The notes: generated by a model from the sequence alone, not told the origin. DNA of 64,000 nucleotides from Rhyacophila brunnea (GCA_022495005.1 JAGYXB010001405.1:124001-188000); one strand, 5' to 3'; positions 11,043-23,975 are shown, counted from the first letter of the stretch. Made by a program: numbers and translations.

Positions 11043-12302
11043 TGTCAATACTTATAAATAATTGAACCAGGTAAAGTATCGGAAATTTAGTAAATTTAAG
11101 TGATGAGAAAGGTCACTTAATTAAAAACAAAAACAAATATACGTTGTTTAGGTACAAATCACGATCAGTGAACTGAGTGCATACACTGTGGTACAAAATA
11201 TCAGGCTTTCAGAATCTATATTAGGTAAAAAAAGGTTTGAACTGAGTAAGTTTTTTATTCTCTTTAATATCCTTGCCAATATATAAAATTACAGTTTAAT
11301 ATGTAATGTCTCATATTGAATAAATGAAAGGGCTACTGCAGACGGTCAACTGGTCATTGAGGATGGGAAGGCTCTGCAAATGTGCTCTGTATATTCCTAA
11401 CAAAATTACACATTATCTACTCTAAACGATTGGATTCCTTCTAATTTGCCGCCCCAACTGAATTCCCCAATTTCAATTTCCATTCCTTAATTCCTTGCTA
11501 CTACAATGAAGTACAATACTATAAAGGTTGTACTATTTTCTTAAGACTTTGCAAATACTCTCAGAATCTCTGATATAGCTCCAAAAAATATTGATTGGGA
11601 AAGGAAAAAGCTTAAGATGCTATGAAAATATGATAGACACTGAAATATCTTTTTTAAGTAACTTGATTTAAATAATGAATTCATTGGGTTGTAAATAATA
11701 CGTACAGTTTCAAAAAAATACCTAAGTTCCGTATAATTGTTAACCATAACTAAGTTTAGTGTTGATCAAGAAGAAAAAGACACAACATTAATTTTTTCTT
11801 TCACATAACGAAAAAGAGCGTTCAATTTTTTTGAATCGATCACTTGTAACCTACAGATGGAAGGATATCTTTGCTAATCAGTTTACTTTGACGGTTGCCT
11901 TCGGACGGCGTTTATTAGATTCAGTGGAATAATAATATGTAGCGTCTTTGGAAATTTTTAACAGTTAGTTTATAAAGGATGAATACAATTCAAATAAGTA
12001 TCTATATATATTTTTAATGTTTGTGTAAATTTATTGTGTCTGCAAACACAGATCACAAGACTTAGTTGTTAAAAATATCATTTTTTACATTTTTATTATT
12101 TTTAATAAGATTCATATAAGTAGTATATTTTTAACTTGTAATAAATAATTGTCAATTACCAAATTACAGCGGTTTCTTTCACATATTATGTATTATTCCA
12201 TTATGTAAACATTTAGAAGATAACATTTGGCGCCCATATTATTCATATTATAATTGCTTACAATATAATATTCATATTTAATAACTTATACTTATATTTC
12301 TA
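11043..12302. other. AT-rich DNA, nothing recognised
   Basis: No supported gene or repeat. Confidence 0.5.
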
Positions 12303-12520
12303 GCCCCCACGGATTATAACGCCGTGGGTCCCAGGTTCAAATTCTGAGTCTGACAAGTACACATATTGTTTTTCAATTTGTGTCTGTCAGGGTATGGACC
12401 TGATAGGTTGAGCAAGTTGCTGACATCCATTTCTCGTACAAAAACAAAATATGTTAATACTAACCTCTACTATGTGGAGGCGCATATGATCCTATTAGGA
12501 CCGGACATAGTCGAAAGAAG
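12303..12520 (+). mobile_element. tRNA-derived SINE copy
   Basis: The sequence CCGTGGGTCCCAGGTTCAAA (box B region) is followed by TCTGACAAGTACACATATTG, GACCTGATAGGTTGAGCAAG, TGACATCCATTTCTCGTAC and a 3' end CCGGACATAGTCGAAAG, colinear with the copy at 10.8 kb. The 5' half of the tRNA head is degraded. A 61-codon open frame here is only a reading of the SINE. Confidence 0.75.
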
Positions 12521-12789
12521 AATATTTTTAATACTATCCATTTATATATAATCATATTTTACTGTTAGTTAAATCTGCGTGACAGCGCGATTTAATTCCA
12601 AATCAATATAATCTTTACTATTCTGTTATAGCACTTTTTCAACTAATATCTCTATTCTATACCTTTTTATATTTCTATGCCAATATTAAGTTATTTTTTT
12701 TATATTACGGTAGGTATATATTTGAAATAGATACATATTATAAAATCAAAGATTGCAAGTAAAATATGATGTCTATTTTTTAGTGGTTC

Positions 12790-12960
12790 CTGTTTATTTA
12801 AATCTTTGAGAGCCATTCACATAACATCGTGCTTGCGGAACAAATATGCAGCCGGATACCTGTTAATTCAATTTTATTCGTTTGTTATGGGATCACCGCA
12901 ATGCTGCTTCGCTAACGGCGCATGCTCACGATTTTTAGCATGCCTCTACTGGCATAGAAT
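12790..12960. promoter_or_regulatory. GC-richer unique island, possible cis-regulatory DNA
   Basis: The block with CAGCCGGATACCTG and CGCTAACGGCGCATGC contrasts with AT-rich flanks. GCATGC recurs about 20 bp apart. Not coding. Confidence 0.2.
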
Positions 12961-13549
12961 TTGAAAGTTTGTTCTATTTATAATAATGTGCTTCGCGAGT
13001 ATTTTTGAACTGCCCTTTGCTTAAAAATAAATATGGTAATATAGATACGTGTAAACTGATTGCAAAATAATTTGATATTATGTCTACCGAATTGGTTTTT
13101 GATGTTCAATTATTGAACTTCAGTATTCGCTAAAGCGCATCAAACTACAGAGGTCGTTGTCATCAGGCATTTTGTTGATTTTTCTGGACCACTATGGCGC
13201 TTTGCCGGTGGATGTCGGTATAAGTTTCGTGGCCGTTCTAGTACAGGCACTTAGGTTTGACAATAATTTATTCTTACGATGTCAGGTGTGTCAAAGGAGC
13301 CTTGTATTGATGTTTTCAACTGATGTCATTCTTACAGGCGAGGTCAGTATTCCATAGGAATCGATTTTAGTGACTCCTATCTACAAATGAAATGTATACA
13401 TTTAATAAAGAAAGATTATTTGTTACTATCCATATGTCAACTAAAAACAAAATAAAAACACAATTGTTAAAATGGTATTACTTATTTAAAAGTATAACGA
13501 AATTGGCCAGGTATTAAAATGTTTTAAACATTATAGATTATTTTAACTT

Positions 13550-13652
13550 AGGTCCATGCTCCGATTTCAAACACTCCAGACCCGAAATTCAAACCCGAGA
13601 CCCACGAATCCATAAGCCGACACTTTATCTCTCGACCATCGCGGGCACGTAT
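13550..13652 (-). mobile_element. tRNA-derived SINE head, minus strand
   Basis: Read on the minus strand it gives GCCCGCGATGGTCGAGAGAT (acceptor and D-arm), then CGGCTTATGGATTCGTGGG and the box B-like CGGGTTTGAATTTCGGGTCT. It matches the head of the copy at 35.4 kb (GCCCGCCATAGCTGAGTGG...CGGCTTATAATGTCGTGG). The body is short or lost. Confidence 0.65.
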
Positions 13653-13770
13653 AATAATTACATAACCGTTAACTAAAATACTAAAGGCATAAAAATATAT
13701 TAACCAACGGCTCGTCAAATCGGTTTTTTCTATTTCTATGAAATATTACACAATAATTTAATTATATATA

Positions 13771-14970
13771 ACTAGTTGAAGTACCCGGATTCGCACAGGG
13801 TTGCTTCGAGGTTATATTTATCTTAGATATTTGAAAAATAATAAGAAGGAATTATTTTTTTAATATTAAAATATCTGTGTAATATAATATGGCAATATGA
13901 AAATAATTCTAATAGGAGTAAAGGTCAAATAAAAGACCACTAAATTAAAATCGAATTCAAAATATGCAAACGTTATTAATGTTATTAATATGTAGTAAAA
14001 AAAAAAACAATCAAAATTGCATGGAACAAACAAACGTATTTTATATAATACTAGAGACTTTAGAAACTTTGCAGGTGTGCGCACAAACACTGACAAAAGT
14101 TTCATCGCAATCGGATGAATGGTATAGGAACGCATACAAATAGAAGAAGAAGATGATTATCTAATTCAGAAATATTCGTGGGCATGCGCACGACAACTCA
14201 CCAAAGTTTCATTGTGAATAGAAGAAGATAAAAAAGAAGAAGAAGAAGATGGTTATTCAAATTCAGAAACCTTCGCGGGGCTTGGCACAATTATTGACTT
14301 TATTGCAATTGGATGAATGTAATAGAAACGCATACGAATAGAAGAATATAAAATAAAAGAAGAAGATGGTTGTACTAATTCAGAAACCTTTGCGGGTGTT
14401 ACCACAACAACTGATGAAGGTTTCATCGCAATCGGATGAATAGTGTAGAACCATACGAATAAAAGAAGAAGATGGTTGTGCTAATTCATAAACCTTCGCA
14501 GGTGTTGGCACAACCACTAACGAAAGTTTCATCGCAATCGGATGAATGGTATAGGGACCATACAATTAAAAGAAGATAGAATGATGACGAAGAAGAAGAA
14601 GAAGAAGATAGTTGTACTTATTCAGAAACCTTTGCGGGTGTTACCACAACAACTGACGAAGGTTTCATCGCAATCGGATGAATGGTATAGGAAGAAGATG
14701 ATGATTTTTCTAATTCAGAAACCTTTGCGGATGTGCATACAACCACTTACCAAAATTGCATCGCAATCGGACGAATGGTATAGGAACGCATACGGGACAG
14801 ATAGAAAGACAGATAGACATTCATTTTTATATAATAAGATATAGCCTATACTCTTCGCGGAAGTGCAAGCAATAAGTTAACAAAGTTTTATCGCAATCGG
14901 ATGAACGGTATGGCATCGCATACAATACGAACAAACAAACAAACAAATATTAATTTTTATATATTAGATT
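13771..14970 (+). mobile_element. Interspersed element with internal tandem array
   Basis: The left end ACTAGTTGAAGTACCCGG is a head seen again in reverse at 52.93 kb. The right end is TTTTTATATATTAGATT after (AAAC)4. Between them lie AAG-rich linkers and about eight diverged tandem units. The family is not identified. Heads of this kind with TATATTAGAT tails are common in arthropod genomes, but I cannot name the class. Confidence 0.6.
14053..14945 (+). repeat. Tandem array, about 8 units of ~90-135 bp
   Basis: Each unit contains AATTCAGAAACCTT-CG, an ACAACNACT-AC block, TTTCATCGCAATCGGATGAA, TGGTATAGGAACGCATAC, and an (AAG)n-rich linker ending ATGGTTGTACT. Units begin near 14053, 14161, 14259, 14375, 14483, 14619, 14712 and 14845. 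Units 4 and 6 are the closest to each other. The length variation is mainly in the AAG linker. Open frames of 61-100 codons here follow from the repeat and are not genes. Confidence 0.8.
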
Positions 14971-15439
14971 ATTGTATACATTGGAATTTTAATTAAATTT
15001 CAACCAACAGGTGAAAGTGTTGTTGATAAATTTTAAATACGGTATCATAAAAATTCTGCTTCAGAGTTTTTTTCTTTATAATCAATATTTTACTGATCCT
15101 GGTTTTTCGATTTATCTTCTCTACTTTTTCTTATTCAAATTAAATTATCCTGCCATTTGGTTGATATAATATTATTTCTTGCTACATTTTTTGATGTCTG
15201 TCATTTTATCTAATGTAAATATTTTAATTTAAAAAGAGACAATGTTATTAAAATATTAGACAGTATATGTAAATGCTTTATTTTAATTAAAAAACACATT
15301 GTAAATACAAATTATAGATTAATTTAGTATGTAAGTACCCGACAAAGTGGTTATTTAATTTAAAATTTTTCATTTACATACACTGAAATTAAAAAAAAAT
15401 GGTTACCATGATGAAATTACTTTAGCAATTATACAGCCT
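14971..15439. other. AT-rich DNA, nothing recognised
   Basis: No supported feature. Confidence 0.5.
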
Positions 15440-15700
15440 TATCTTACATACGTCTAGACAAATTGAAACAACCCTCCGCCGTCCGGTCGCAGGCGGTGTA
15501 TCCATTCTGAATAGCTGGATATTCGCATGCGCGTGATTTACGGTGAAATTAGTTTGAATTATCCCCGTGGCTTGTTTTCGGATGTAAATTAAGTTTATCA
15601 GTGGGATACAGCTTGTGACAATATTCCTAGAGCTCGCTACACTTATTTGATAACCGTCCCGCCATCAGTCTATCCCCCCTTCGTACAATTTTGAGTTTTG
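15440..15700. promoter_or_regulatory. GC-richer unique island, possible cis-regulatory DNA
   Basis: The stretch with CCTCCGCCGTCCGGTCGCAG and CGCATGCGCGTG is one of the strongest composition contrasts in the window. It has no repeat relatives here and no reading frame of note. It may be a conserved enhancer; inference only. Confidence 0.25.
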
Positions 15701-16125
15701 GTGTGGTATAACATATGTACACAGAGGGTCAAAAACTTTTACTGTACTACAGTATGTCATGGAACACTTTGCTCTACAATAATATGACTACATAACTTCA
15801 GGAATACTGAATTGATGTCATTCACATTGTAATTGAACAAATGTAGATATTAATTATTTTTTTAAAAAATCCGTCGCCAATATTAGATAGCCAGTGAAGA
15901 ACGCTACCCTTTTTACTGACGGTAGGTGTATGTATGGCGGTACCTTGCACGTCACGAATTTTATTGCAAAAATAAAATATAAAAATCAATTTACGTTTCA
16001 AGTGGTAAAAAAGAATTCTGTTTCAATTCTGAGTATGTAACGATATTTCCAATATATGTTATTGTGTGTTCAACATAAAAAAACTAAAAAAAAAAGTTAA
16101 AATAATTGATTCACGTTAGTAAAAT

Positions 16126-16228
16126 CCCGTTTAAAGCGGGACGTCTAAAATCGTAATTTTTGTATGAGCGGCGTTCCGTTCACGGAAAAGTTCGCGTCTT
16201 AAGACGTCATTAGCAGCCAACCGGTTAA
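16126..16228 (-). mobile_element. Possible piggyBac-like MITE end
   Basis: Read on the minus strand it begins TTAACCGGTTGGCTGCTAAT then GACGTCTTAAGACG. GACGTCT at 16140-16146 and AGACGTC at 16202-16208 form an inverted pair, and CCCGTTTAAAGCGGG is a palindrome at the other side. The TTAA start fits piggyBac-type insertion, but no second TTAA terminus was located. Confidence 0.3.
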
Positions 16229-16402
16229 CTATAATTTATTATTATTTATCTCTGCAATAATGTAAAAATGGGTAAGTTATTATGGCTTTACAATCTGATG
16301 TGAATCATATTGGAGAAAAGGTTATACCAATTATTTACAAACATATGAAGTCCAAGCTCTGAATCTAAGAATATTTAAAAAAAAAAAACTGCACGTAAAT
16401 TT

Positions 16403-16460
16403 ACCAGTCATGTGATTTGAACCTACGATCTACGGCTTTGAACGCGGACATTCCGGGTGC
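16403..16460 (-). pseudogene. tRNA-like fragment (tRNA or SINE head relic)
   Basis: The minus strand reads GCACCCGGAATGTCCGCG then TTCAAAGCCGTAGATCG and the box B-like TAGGTTCAAATCACATG. Only the anticodon-arm to T-arm part is tRNA-like; a D-arm with box A is not evident. Confidence 0.35.
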
Positions 16461-17329
16461 AAGTATATAAACACTACAAGCTAATTGTCAATAATGGAAG
16501 CGTCATTAGGAGGTGGCTATTGTATGTTTTTGGAACTGACAATATCGCCAATGTCATATTTTATTTAGTTAATAATTTAAAAATAAAAAACTATTATTAT
16601 TTCGCTGTCATAACTCATGATATGCAGTACAGATATTTTGTCTCTATCTAAGGGTAGCTACTCCAGATTCTTCGAAGCATGTCATAACTTAAAAATGATT
16701 TCAGTTCATTTATCGTCTACTCCGAAATGAATGTCTCTTTATACCTTATATACCTACATCTATTATCCCTGGTGTTGTCTAACTGTCATTTAAATATAAT
16801 AATTGTATTTAGCACCGATTTTTAATAAGGCTACACTAGTCTGAGTTTGCCTTTTCGTGAATTCAACATTTATTTTAAAATATCATTTAGACACTGAAAG
16901 TTGACATAAAATTTGGTAGTGATAATATAGGTACTAAACAAGCGTACTATATTAAACTAGTAAAAAGAATACAGTTAATATTATTATTACAAATTAATGG
17001 AAACTTCTTTTTAACCATTGTGCAACTTGTATGTATTCATAGTTATTGTTTATTATGAGTACCCATTCCGTTACATATTATGGAAATGCTATGTCTCAAG
17101 GTTAAAAGATGTTTAACCACCCAAAAGCTCCTCATCAATAAACCAACAATAATTAGAAAACAAGTTTATGGAAACCCAGATAATTAAACATAAACAGTAC
17201 TTATATAAATCAATGTATATAATGAATATATTCAGCATCTATAGTCATAAAGAAAAACCTTTTTTGCGGTGTATTGCTATTGGAAAGAAAATGTTTGATA
17301 CATATTTTAGTGATATATTTATACATGCA

Positions 17330-17440
17330 TGCGCACGTGATAGACGAATGGTTGTGTTTGTCTATGAATTCGGTGTGAATTCGATGTCTGGCAAATTTAC
17401 ATGTGTTTTCATTACGTGTTTATACCCAAAGCATAGACCC
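17330..17440 (+). mobile_element. Possible SINE relic
   Basis: GATGTCTGGCAAATTTACATG resembles the head-to-body junction of the SINE family (GGGTCTGGCAAGTACAC). The following GTGTTTATACCCAAAGCATA resembles the end of the relic at 2.2 kb. Weak match. Confidence 0.3.
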
Positions 17441-20400
17441 AAAGATGTATTGACCTAAAAGACCAAGCAAGATTAATTTCTCATAAAAAAAACCTTTTAA
17501 GAAACCTTTTACCGATTTAGTCGAGATCCATATTGGAGTTAAATAGTTAATTTAAGTTACTAAAAATACACGTATGACCAAATTTATTATATTTTTAAAG
17601 TACTTTATCTTTAAGTTTTTTTGCTACAATTATTAAAACAAAAAAGAATAATTTATGTTAACTTAAAATGAATATTTATAATAAAATAATTGACATGTAA
17701 AAACATACCTACGCGAAACTGGATGTAATTTTACCGAAAATAATTAGAAAATAAATGTAGGCAATTTTATTGTATTATTTATATTTTTTTACTGCATGTC
17801 TCTGAAAAAATATTTTTTTCAGTGAACTGTAAAAAATTCTCGTGCAGTTATTATAGACAGCTTTGAAAAAACTTGCTGAAAAGGTACACAAAAACTTCAT
17901 ATAGGTACAGGCATATATATCCATAATTTTACTACTAGAGCAATAAAATAAATAATAAAGATAATGTCTGACAGTTAAATTTTCATATCATATGCTGCCT
18001 TAATAGTTTTTGTGTACACGGGAAACACTGATTATATAAATATATCAAAAATATATATAATTAAATCACAATACATTTCACGTACTTATACTGAAACATA
18101 TTATATTGAGAAAATAGGCAATTTATTAACATGTTTCTATTTTATTTGAAGACCGTAACTTATTCCAGATAAAATACATATTTAACTTAATTCCAAAATT
18201 TTCCAGTATTTTCAATCCTTCAATTTCAAAATCAAGAAATTAAACCGAAACCTGGAATTCTAAGATTGTAATCCGTAGTACAAAATGTGATTTAACTAAT
18301 TTATTATTTTGCTTTAACTATGTTGGTTATTAAAACGTATCCCATATCTTATATTTTCAAATAAATAATATTTTTTGAATGAATTATAATAATTTAGAAA
18401 ATTATATTATAATAAAGTTACATCCATAATCGTACATTTTCGTTTATTTCTTTATTATAACGTAATTAATACAACTGAGCGTCTTATGTTCAAGGCATGT
18501 TTAGATTAGGGCTAATCGAAAACGAATTAGAAAGTAAGAGGAATTATGTAAACGTTTCTACGTTAATGCTATCTGATTTCTTAGTACTTAATCGATCGGT
18601 GATCAATACAATTATTGCTTAATGAATAAGAAGTATACATAATAATGTTTTCAACCTTTTTCTAATAGTGACATACATTGAAGTTGATGGCCCTACCAAA
18701 CTACATCCGCCTCACACCACACCCAGCCTAAATCGGGAATATTACGGGATCCTACGTTCGGTGTGAACCATACTTTTTTTATGACTGGGAAAGTCATAGG
18801 AGCAGTTACTCAAGACTAAGGTCGCCATGCATTAAAATGTGCTTTGACTGAATTTACATGACTTTAAGTTAAGGTATAGGTGGAAGAGATGAGCACATAG
18901 AGGCAACATTAAAAATTGTAGTAAGTAACAAATTAAAGCTAATATAAAACTGCCGAAAATTCTAAGTGAATAGATCTTCACGCCGCAATTTTTCTAAATG
19001 CAATAAAATTGGCCTTTGTGGTGACCAGATCGGATAATCCGATAGGCCCAATTGCTGGTTGAACCGACTTGAGCAGCTCTCCTTTCCGTACACATTTTAT
19101 TCTTCTTTGTAGTCGTTAGGTATCTCAGTACCAAAAATCTCTTTCCTTGAAAATATTCTTTTATATTATTATTATACATTTCTTTCCGTACTCTGCAGTT
19201 CTGAGAGCGTCTGGTAGAGAACCCCGTAACATCTTTTACCTTGATGCCAGTCGGGATTCTATGACAATCTCTTTGACTTCGAATTTTCCGTCGGTTTCTC
19301 GCTAGAATATCGGTGTTTTTGTGGGTCAATATGGCGAAGTATGTATGTATATTACGCATATCGTAGAGAGCCTATATTATATTTGCGGCTAATTCAACAT
19401 TCAGGTAGTTGTGTCAAAGCATCACATCTCAAAAGCGTCTCTCTCTTGCATACAGTGTGCATGTTTCCTTACTTATTGTAAATGTATATAATGGAGAATC
19501 TATAACGATTGTATCTAGTTATTTTTTTTTTCTTTTGCAAATTCTGCCTTAAATAAGATATGATAGGTTTTATTTATTACATGTCGAGTTCTAAAGTTTA
19601 TATTAAGTGACGCAAAATCTTGCAAGTATTGTATGGAGCCCATATGCTCCACGAAGGGAGGGAATATCTCATAAAACGAAAGACTAGTATATTTTATTTT
19701 TACGTTGTTATGCAAACATTAAACTGTTGATATAGGTTCTATTAAATGAAGCCAAAAAGGTCGCACCCATAAAAAACGTCTTGAAAATGTTTTCACTTTC
19801 CATAATAATATTTGATTTTTTTCACATTAAAGATAACCTTTTCGGAAAATTATTATCTCCAGGCTTTGGTTAACATTATTTATAAAACAAAATGATTGAT
19901 GTCGTAATAAACTACGTTTAATGTTGCTTGTGTACTCAACACTCCGAAGAGGCTTATATTTTTTTTTTCCTTAGAAAAGGCTTAGGAATCCCTTTCCCGG
20001 TAAAGAGCTTTATTCAGACGCTCGTCGCCTTTCAGGTTTTAGTATTACGCTGCCAATGTAAATGATCACAAATGAACTTTCTATTGAATTTGCGAAATAA
20101 TAACTAAAACAATTTCATGGCTGTCCCCAAGAAAATTTAAATAAAGCGTTTTATTATGCCGAGGTTTTATCACAATTTCCAACTGTGTCCGACTAGACAT
20201 TGATTGTTATTGATTACACCTATCTGAAAACGTCAAAAAGGTTATTTTAATCATTTTATATTATTCCAATAAATACACATCATTACCATAACAAACAGTT
20301 TCGTTCGAGCGTCTTGAATACTGACTGAATATTAAAAACAAAATAATATCAACATTGTTACTTTTCGCTATACAACCTATGGAAAGCCCCGGCCTATTAA

Positions 20401-20662
20401 AATAATGGATATCAAAGTCATCTGCTACCAAACGGAAATACTGGATACCAATGCAGCAAAATGCTATTACCAGCTTATTGAAGCAGCGACATCAAAATAT
20501 CTTTTTACTCTTTCTGGTTCACACTATGTCTCCTGCCCACCAAAGTTATCTGTTCGAGATAATAAAATATAAGTAAAAAAATATGGTTTTCTACAGATCT
20601 ATTTAAATCGATGGGTTCCAAAATATACTATTGTATTTTATACAAATACTTTATGTAGTCAT

Positions 20663-20745
20663 CCAGTGATGCCACCTTTTTGTCACCGAATTATAGTACG
20701 TGGTTGAAGAAATTATAGTATACAATCAAAAATTATAGTACGCGA
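20663..20745 (+). mobile_element. Possible hAT-like terminus with subterminal repeats
   Basis: CAGTGATGCCACC at 20663 has the CAGTG start of many hAT terminal repeats. It is followed by three copies of AATTATAGTA(CG) starting at 20689, 20711 and 20731, a spacing of about 21 bp. The other terminus was not found. Confidence 0.3.
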
Positions 20746-21789
20746 TGTCTTCTGTTAAACATGCATGCCCCCAATATCCTGAAATGGGCTTCAGACCAAG
20801 AACATTTATGTTATGAAAAAAAACTGATAAAGAGGTTCCTAACATTGCCTTAATATTTTTTGTTCTATATTTATTATTGTTGTTATGCCTTAAACTTTTG
20901 AGGAGCGGTAACTTTGCCCAGTTTTATATAATCAAGAATACTGGCAGTTGGTTATTTTTTAATAAAAAAAGAGCAATGTTGACCGAAATTGCTGGTAATT
21001 TTGCCCGCTTAATTGTTTTGTTGTTTTCTATAGTAGTAAAAGTAGTAGTACTTCTAAGTAGTTTTTGAAAACAAAAAATGATATGAATTATCACATGAGT
21101 GTTACATATTTGTTGGTGGGTATCAACAATTACATTTAAAAAGTGGGAAATGTTGGATGGTTTTATGGTATGGAGAATTTGAGAAATTTCGAGACCCTTT
21201 TTTATTTAGGTACCTACTTAGCTCTTTCAACCCGAAATACTTACCGGCGAATTCAAGAAATTTCATTTTAAATCAAAGTCAAGGGTTTTTTTACTTCTTT
21301 TGAGTAACTTTTTTTCTTGGTTGGCTAAATTTTCTTCTATTACGAAATTATTGTACAAATTTGCACCAATTTGTAGTACGAAAACATTGACAATTTAGTA
21401 GGTACTTTAAGCAAATTTTTTAATGATGAAATTAAATCTTAAAATTATAGATCGTCAGTATAATAAACTATGAATAATGTTGTATTAAGTTGGGGTACCT
21501 ACTATATTTATCTCTTTGTTTACAAATCTTAACAGCTGCTTTGATGTGAAACGGAATCTTTATTTAACATTCAAGTGTTAATACAGTGATACTAAGGAAA
21601 TTACATAATTTAGTAAATATTTTATTTTTCAGTATTCTGTAAAAAAGTATATTATGGAACATTGAAATATGTTTAAATGATTATGCGTTCACCACTTTAT
21701 GATAATATATTTTTGAAAGCAATATTGTTTTTGGATACATAATAATTATTCAAATTTCAAATCAATATCACGGCTAAATATGATATTAA

Positions 21790-22110
21790 TTCACCTTCTC
21801 TTCGATGGAAACGTACAGGGAAAAGGAAATTTGCATAACGACTTTTTAATTAATCGCGATCGCCCGTCCAACAGCCCCCCTGATGTGTACATTATCTTTA
21901 ACAAATTCAAAATTTCAACATGTTGAAATATTCAAAACCGAGAGATGAAATCCTTCCCCGCGACTGGGGGGTTTAAAAAAAATGCGGCTAATATACAATC
22001 CCACTTTGAGAGGGTGGTCAGAAAAAAGCACACCACACGTTTGCTCTGTTCTCAATTAGCCAAGTATTGGGTGTCCCGCAAAAAGCGGGGGTTTATTTAT
22101 CAGTGGTGTA
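21790..22110. promoter_or_regulatory. GC-richer unique island, possible cis-regulatory DNA
   Basis: Blocks such as TCGCGATCGCCCGTCCAACA and CCCCGCGACTGGGGGG stand out. Short open frames are not protein-like. Inference only. Confidence 0.25.
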
Positions 22111-22249
22111 GAAAGCACCCAACTTTACAATATTATAATAATGAATAATATATTAAGATAATGTTATTTGATGAGTTAAGTAAGTAATAATGATTTTAAT
22201 GAGTATGTTGAATACATTAATATTATTTTGCAAAATACACTAATGTAAT

Positions 22250-22312
22250 AAAGTGAAACCCCGATTCTACGTTTTTCAAGGGACCCTAAAAAACGATAAA
22301 TGCGGGATATAT
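22250..22312 (+). mobile_element. Possible pogo/Tigger-like terminal relic
   Basis: AGTGAAACCCCGATTCTACG followed by TTTTTCAAGGGACCC resembles the CAGT-AACC-CGAT...AGGGACC pattern of Tc1/mariner pogo-type termini. ACGTTTTT...AAAAACG is an internal inverted pair. No partner end was identified. Confidence 0.3.
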
Positions 22313-23555
22313 AAAAAAAAAAATTATTTATTAGACCTTTTTTATTAGATAATATTAATATGTACTTACATTATACATATACGAATATTTATTTTATAAA
22401 GTCTCAATATACACTAATATAAATGTGCTGTTCATCATCAAATATTCAATTTATTATAAAAAATATTTTAAGTACATAAGTTAGTAATAAATTATGGTAT
22501 TTAAAAAAAATACTATTTCATGATACTCTAACTGAGGCTTTTATTCATCATTATTATAATTACATGTATTAACAAAAATTTACATAAGATGATAATATTA
22601 CATTTTTATTTATGGATATTATGTCTTTGTTTACTGTACCGTTGCTGAATTAATCAGGAATGGATTACTAGACAAATCGACTGTTTTAATAATTTATTGT
22701 TCAAAATTATAAACGAGACATTCGACTCACACAAATATTAAACGTTATTTTTGGGGAAATATAGTGTTCCATACACCATTATTATAGTGTTATGTGTAAA
22801 CAATGCGGTTTTTATAATAAGCGTATGAGTTTATCTGTGCGTGCAATTTTTTGCTCTGTCAATTATTTTGTTATGATAATAGGTTGGGCAATAGTGTGTA
22901 GGTAATCATGACAGATGTTTTACGAGGATACATTTTTAAACATTCATCCAAAGTATGGGTCCAATTACTATTCAAATATTGATTGAAGGGTCAACATTAT
23001 ATGACTATGAAGAAACCAAAGAATTTAAACTCGCCAAACATAGAACAAGGAGCAAGATGCATTGTTACCTTGTAAAAAATATAAATGCTACTTCTCTAAG
23101 ATATTCGACTCCTAGTATTTATATACTTTTTCGCAGTATCAGTATATTATAGTAAAATATTTATTATAAAGCTAAGAAATGAATTCTGGAGAGATGGCGT
23201 TTATCGAAAAATGTCACTTTAAAAAAATAAATCTGTTGCTGTTTTTATTCTCCATTAAATTAATTGGCAAGATATCTAATTTTCTATGACATACTTTATG
23301 TATTTCAATTAACATCGAATGCATTTTAAATTACATAATTTTCTCTTTATTTCGACAATAAGTTTTGATTGGTTACGATTATTTGATTGGTATTTACTGA
23401 AAACTATCCTAACAATGAGTCACGAGAAAATATTGAACGATCAAGTTCCAAAGGAATATTTTAGCGAAATAAAATAAAATGTTTATGAAAATCGGAAAGT
23501 GGTTATCAGTTTGGCTTGACCTGTATTTAAATCAAAATTTCTTCGAAGGTTAAGT
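22313..23555. other. AT-rich DNA, nothing recognised
   Basis: No supported gene or clear repeat. Confidence 0.5.
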
Positions 23556-23975
23556 ACTTTTGGGTTCAGTGTCAAAAGAATTAACGTACGTAGTATTTAA
23601 AGTCTTTGCTTTCATTGCCAGTTTTTTCACGACAACTTGATGGTATCACAGCAACAGCGTAATGTATATTATTTTGGAAACACAATATCCGTTTAAACAA
23701 AATTTCCGCGCCTCTGTTTTTTCTAACCCTTTGCGCGGCAATGGCGTTTCTTTTCAGCCCCGTAGGCCAGATTACAAAAATGTTATTTATGCCGCGGAAG
23801 GCTCCGTTCGGCGCCCCTCTGCCACCACCCTTCCCGGTGTATCGCCATAAATTTTGCAGGCTGTAAGTGGCGTGGCGCTGATTGGACGCCGTATCCTTCC
23901 GCGGAGCGTCACTGCGCGGCACAGCGGCTAAATTAACACATTTGTTTTATTTGCGATGCCGCTCTGACAGGATAT
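23556..23975. promoter_or_regulatory. GC-richer unique island with inverted 10-mers
   Basis: This is about 400 bp of near-balanced composition in an AT-rich setting. CCGCGGAAGG at 23792-23801 is repeated inverted as CCTTCCGCGG at 23895-23904. Open frames exist on both strands (113 codons minus, 62 plus), overlap each other and lack domain motifs, so composition explains them better than coding. A promoter or conserved non-coding element is possible. Confidence 0.3.

Larger units (their letters stand above)
16229..20660. other. AT-rich DNA; small relics only
   Basis: Apart from the tRNA-like stretch at 16.4 kb, the weak SINE-like stretch at 17.3 kb and mixed-composition patches at 18.7-19.4 and 19.98-20.06 kb, nothing is recognised. 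The longest open frame is 121 codons (18994-19359, minus). It is rich in Lys, Arg, Asn and Thr, has no family motif I know and no matching context, so I do not call it a gene. Confidence 0.4.

Noticed and set aside
14542..14844. 100-codon open frame
   Set aside because: It lies inside the tandem array and its Lys-rich, repeated peptide simply reads the repeat units.
18994..19359. 121-codon minus-strand open frame as a gene
   Set aside because: No recognised motif, no exon context, composition of AT-rich DNA, and no start or splice support. Left uncalled.
23581..23922. 113-codon minus-strand frame in GC-rich island
   Set aside because: An overlapping plus-strand frame is equally open; higher G+C reduces stop codons. 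No domain seen.
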